Source of the DNA: CAXBDP01 sp041689935
GTDB lineage: Bacteria > Bacteroidota > Bacteroidia > Cytophagales > Cyclobacteriaceae
Assembly (NCBI GenBank): GCA_041689935.1
Contig: JBDNFI010000012.1
Location: 1 to 64,000 of the forward strand
Direction of reading: 5' to 3'
Length of the DNA: 64,000 nt
This document shows positions 63,651-64,000 of this stretch, piece by piece. The position numbers and the translations under genes are program-made. The first letter of the stretch is position 1, and the number at the start of each line of letters is the position of its first letter. A model generated the notes under the pieces. The model searched no databases. It was not told the origin of the DNA and was given only the letters and a program-made list of their open reading frames with translations.

Positions 63651-64000
63651 TTAATTCTTCTTCCTAATAGATGCCAAAAGCAAGGATTTTGCTTGGGGTC
63701 CTTCACAAAAGAGGAGATCCAGAATCGATAGGTTGTTCGCAAAGTCTGCGCCAAACACTTGATAGTATGACATTGGGTCAAATTCTAAAATATCATGAAT
63801 CGATTTATTAGGTTGAAGACTGTTTCTTAAATCGATCACGCTTATTTCAGGCTGTTTTTCAAATGTTTGTGTATATTCTACGTGAACGTTGAAATTCAAT
63901 AATTTAAGACATTTTGTCAGGATTAGCCTGTTCAAATCCAAAAGGCGGGAGGGTTTAGCTTCAAGAATATCTCGGATGTCATTTTCAAAAAACTCGAAAT
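63651..64000 (-). CDS. WbqC-family protein, C-terminal part
   Basis: About 116 codons visible; the reading frame runs off the right edge (…FEFFENDIRDILEAKPSRLLDL…), so the start is outside. Recognised by the C-terminal YYQVFGADFANNLSILDLLFCEGPQA, which is typical of the WbqC-like family found near lipopolysaccharide or cell-surface sugar genes; biochemical role unsettled. One GCGGGAGG octamer (minus-strand complement) lies inside. Confidence 0.85.
   Translation of the reverse strand, partial: FEFFENDIRDILEAKPSRLLDLNRLILTKCLKLLNFNVHVEYTQTFEKQPEISVIDLRNSLQPNKSIHDILEFDPMSYYQVFGADFANNLSILDLLFCEGPQAKSLLLASIRKKN

Overview
The window is a chromosomal segment of a Bacteroidota bacterium, most likely of the order Cytophagales. 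The gene set points there: F1 beta and epsilon genes (atpD-atpC) together and apart from the other ATP synthase genes, an unsplit MlaE-MlaF-MlaD operon, GIN-domain (DUF2807) and DUF4256 proteins, a Thermus/Rickettsia-type isocitrate dehydrogenase, and many short-leader lipoproteins. Starts lack Shine-Dalgarno sequences, and several genes carry the Bacteroidota TTG / TAnnTTTG promoter. I cannot name the genus.

Layout. 1-690: a repeat array (about 151-bp units carrying an inverted 17-mer) running in from the left. 0.75-2.0 kb: two duplicated lipoprotein genes. 2.2-33.8 kb: mostly housekeeping genes. These are dnaK; an amine oxidase; an RluA-type pseudouridine synthase; atpDC; a sensor kinase; an ABC-2 exporter pair; grpE-dnaJ; hpt-adk-obg; an M42 peptidase; upp; a Ca/Na antiporter; sdaA; hemE; a heptose kinase; an aminotransferase; recR-clpS; a sodium symporter; an MscS channel; mlaEFD; small secreted proteins; and a response regulator with an Hpt-like tail. 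34-45 kb: a more AT-rich accessory region with a barrel protein, an S41 protease, a Bacteroidota lipoprotein, two small Cys-rich secreted peptides (one broken), two paralogous beta-propeller-like lipoproteins, a duplicated gene fragment, sbtA, icd with a divergent LysR gene, and a DUF4256 gene. 45-50.2 kb: a likely island beside tRNA-Ser(TGA) with hipBA and a coupled operon of GIY-YIG nuclease, HNH nuclease and methyltransferase-HIT fusion. 50.2-64 kb: core genes again (BrkB, thioesterase, mltG, an ECF sigma factor with membrane partner, an RskA-domain protein, lpd, fabG, a vWA protein, a TPR lipoprotein, clpC, and part of a WbqC-family gene).

Two signals stand out. The non-palindromic octamer GCGGGAGG (or its complement CCTCCCGC) occurs 40 times by my hand count, in all three reading frames, on both strands and between genes; chance would give about one. 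It differs at two of eight positions from the E. coli Chi site GCTGGTGG. The second is the three-gene nuclease/nuclease/methyltransferase-HIT operon next to the tRNA gene and the hipBA locus, a plausible undescribed defence or DNA/RNA-processing system. Two dyad-symmetric operator clusters (upstream of hipB and of the DUF4256 gene) and the peptide/propeller cassette bracketed by a duplicated gene end also merit attention.
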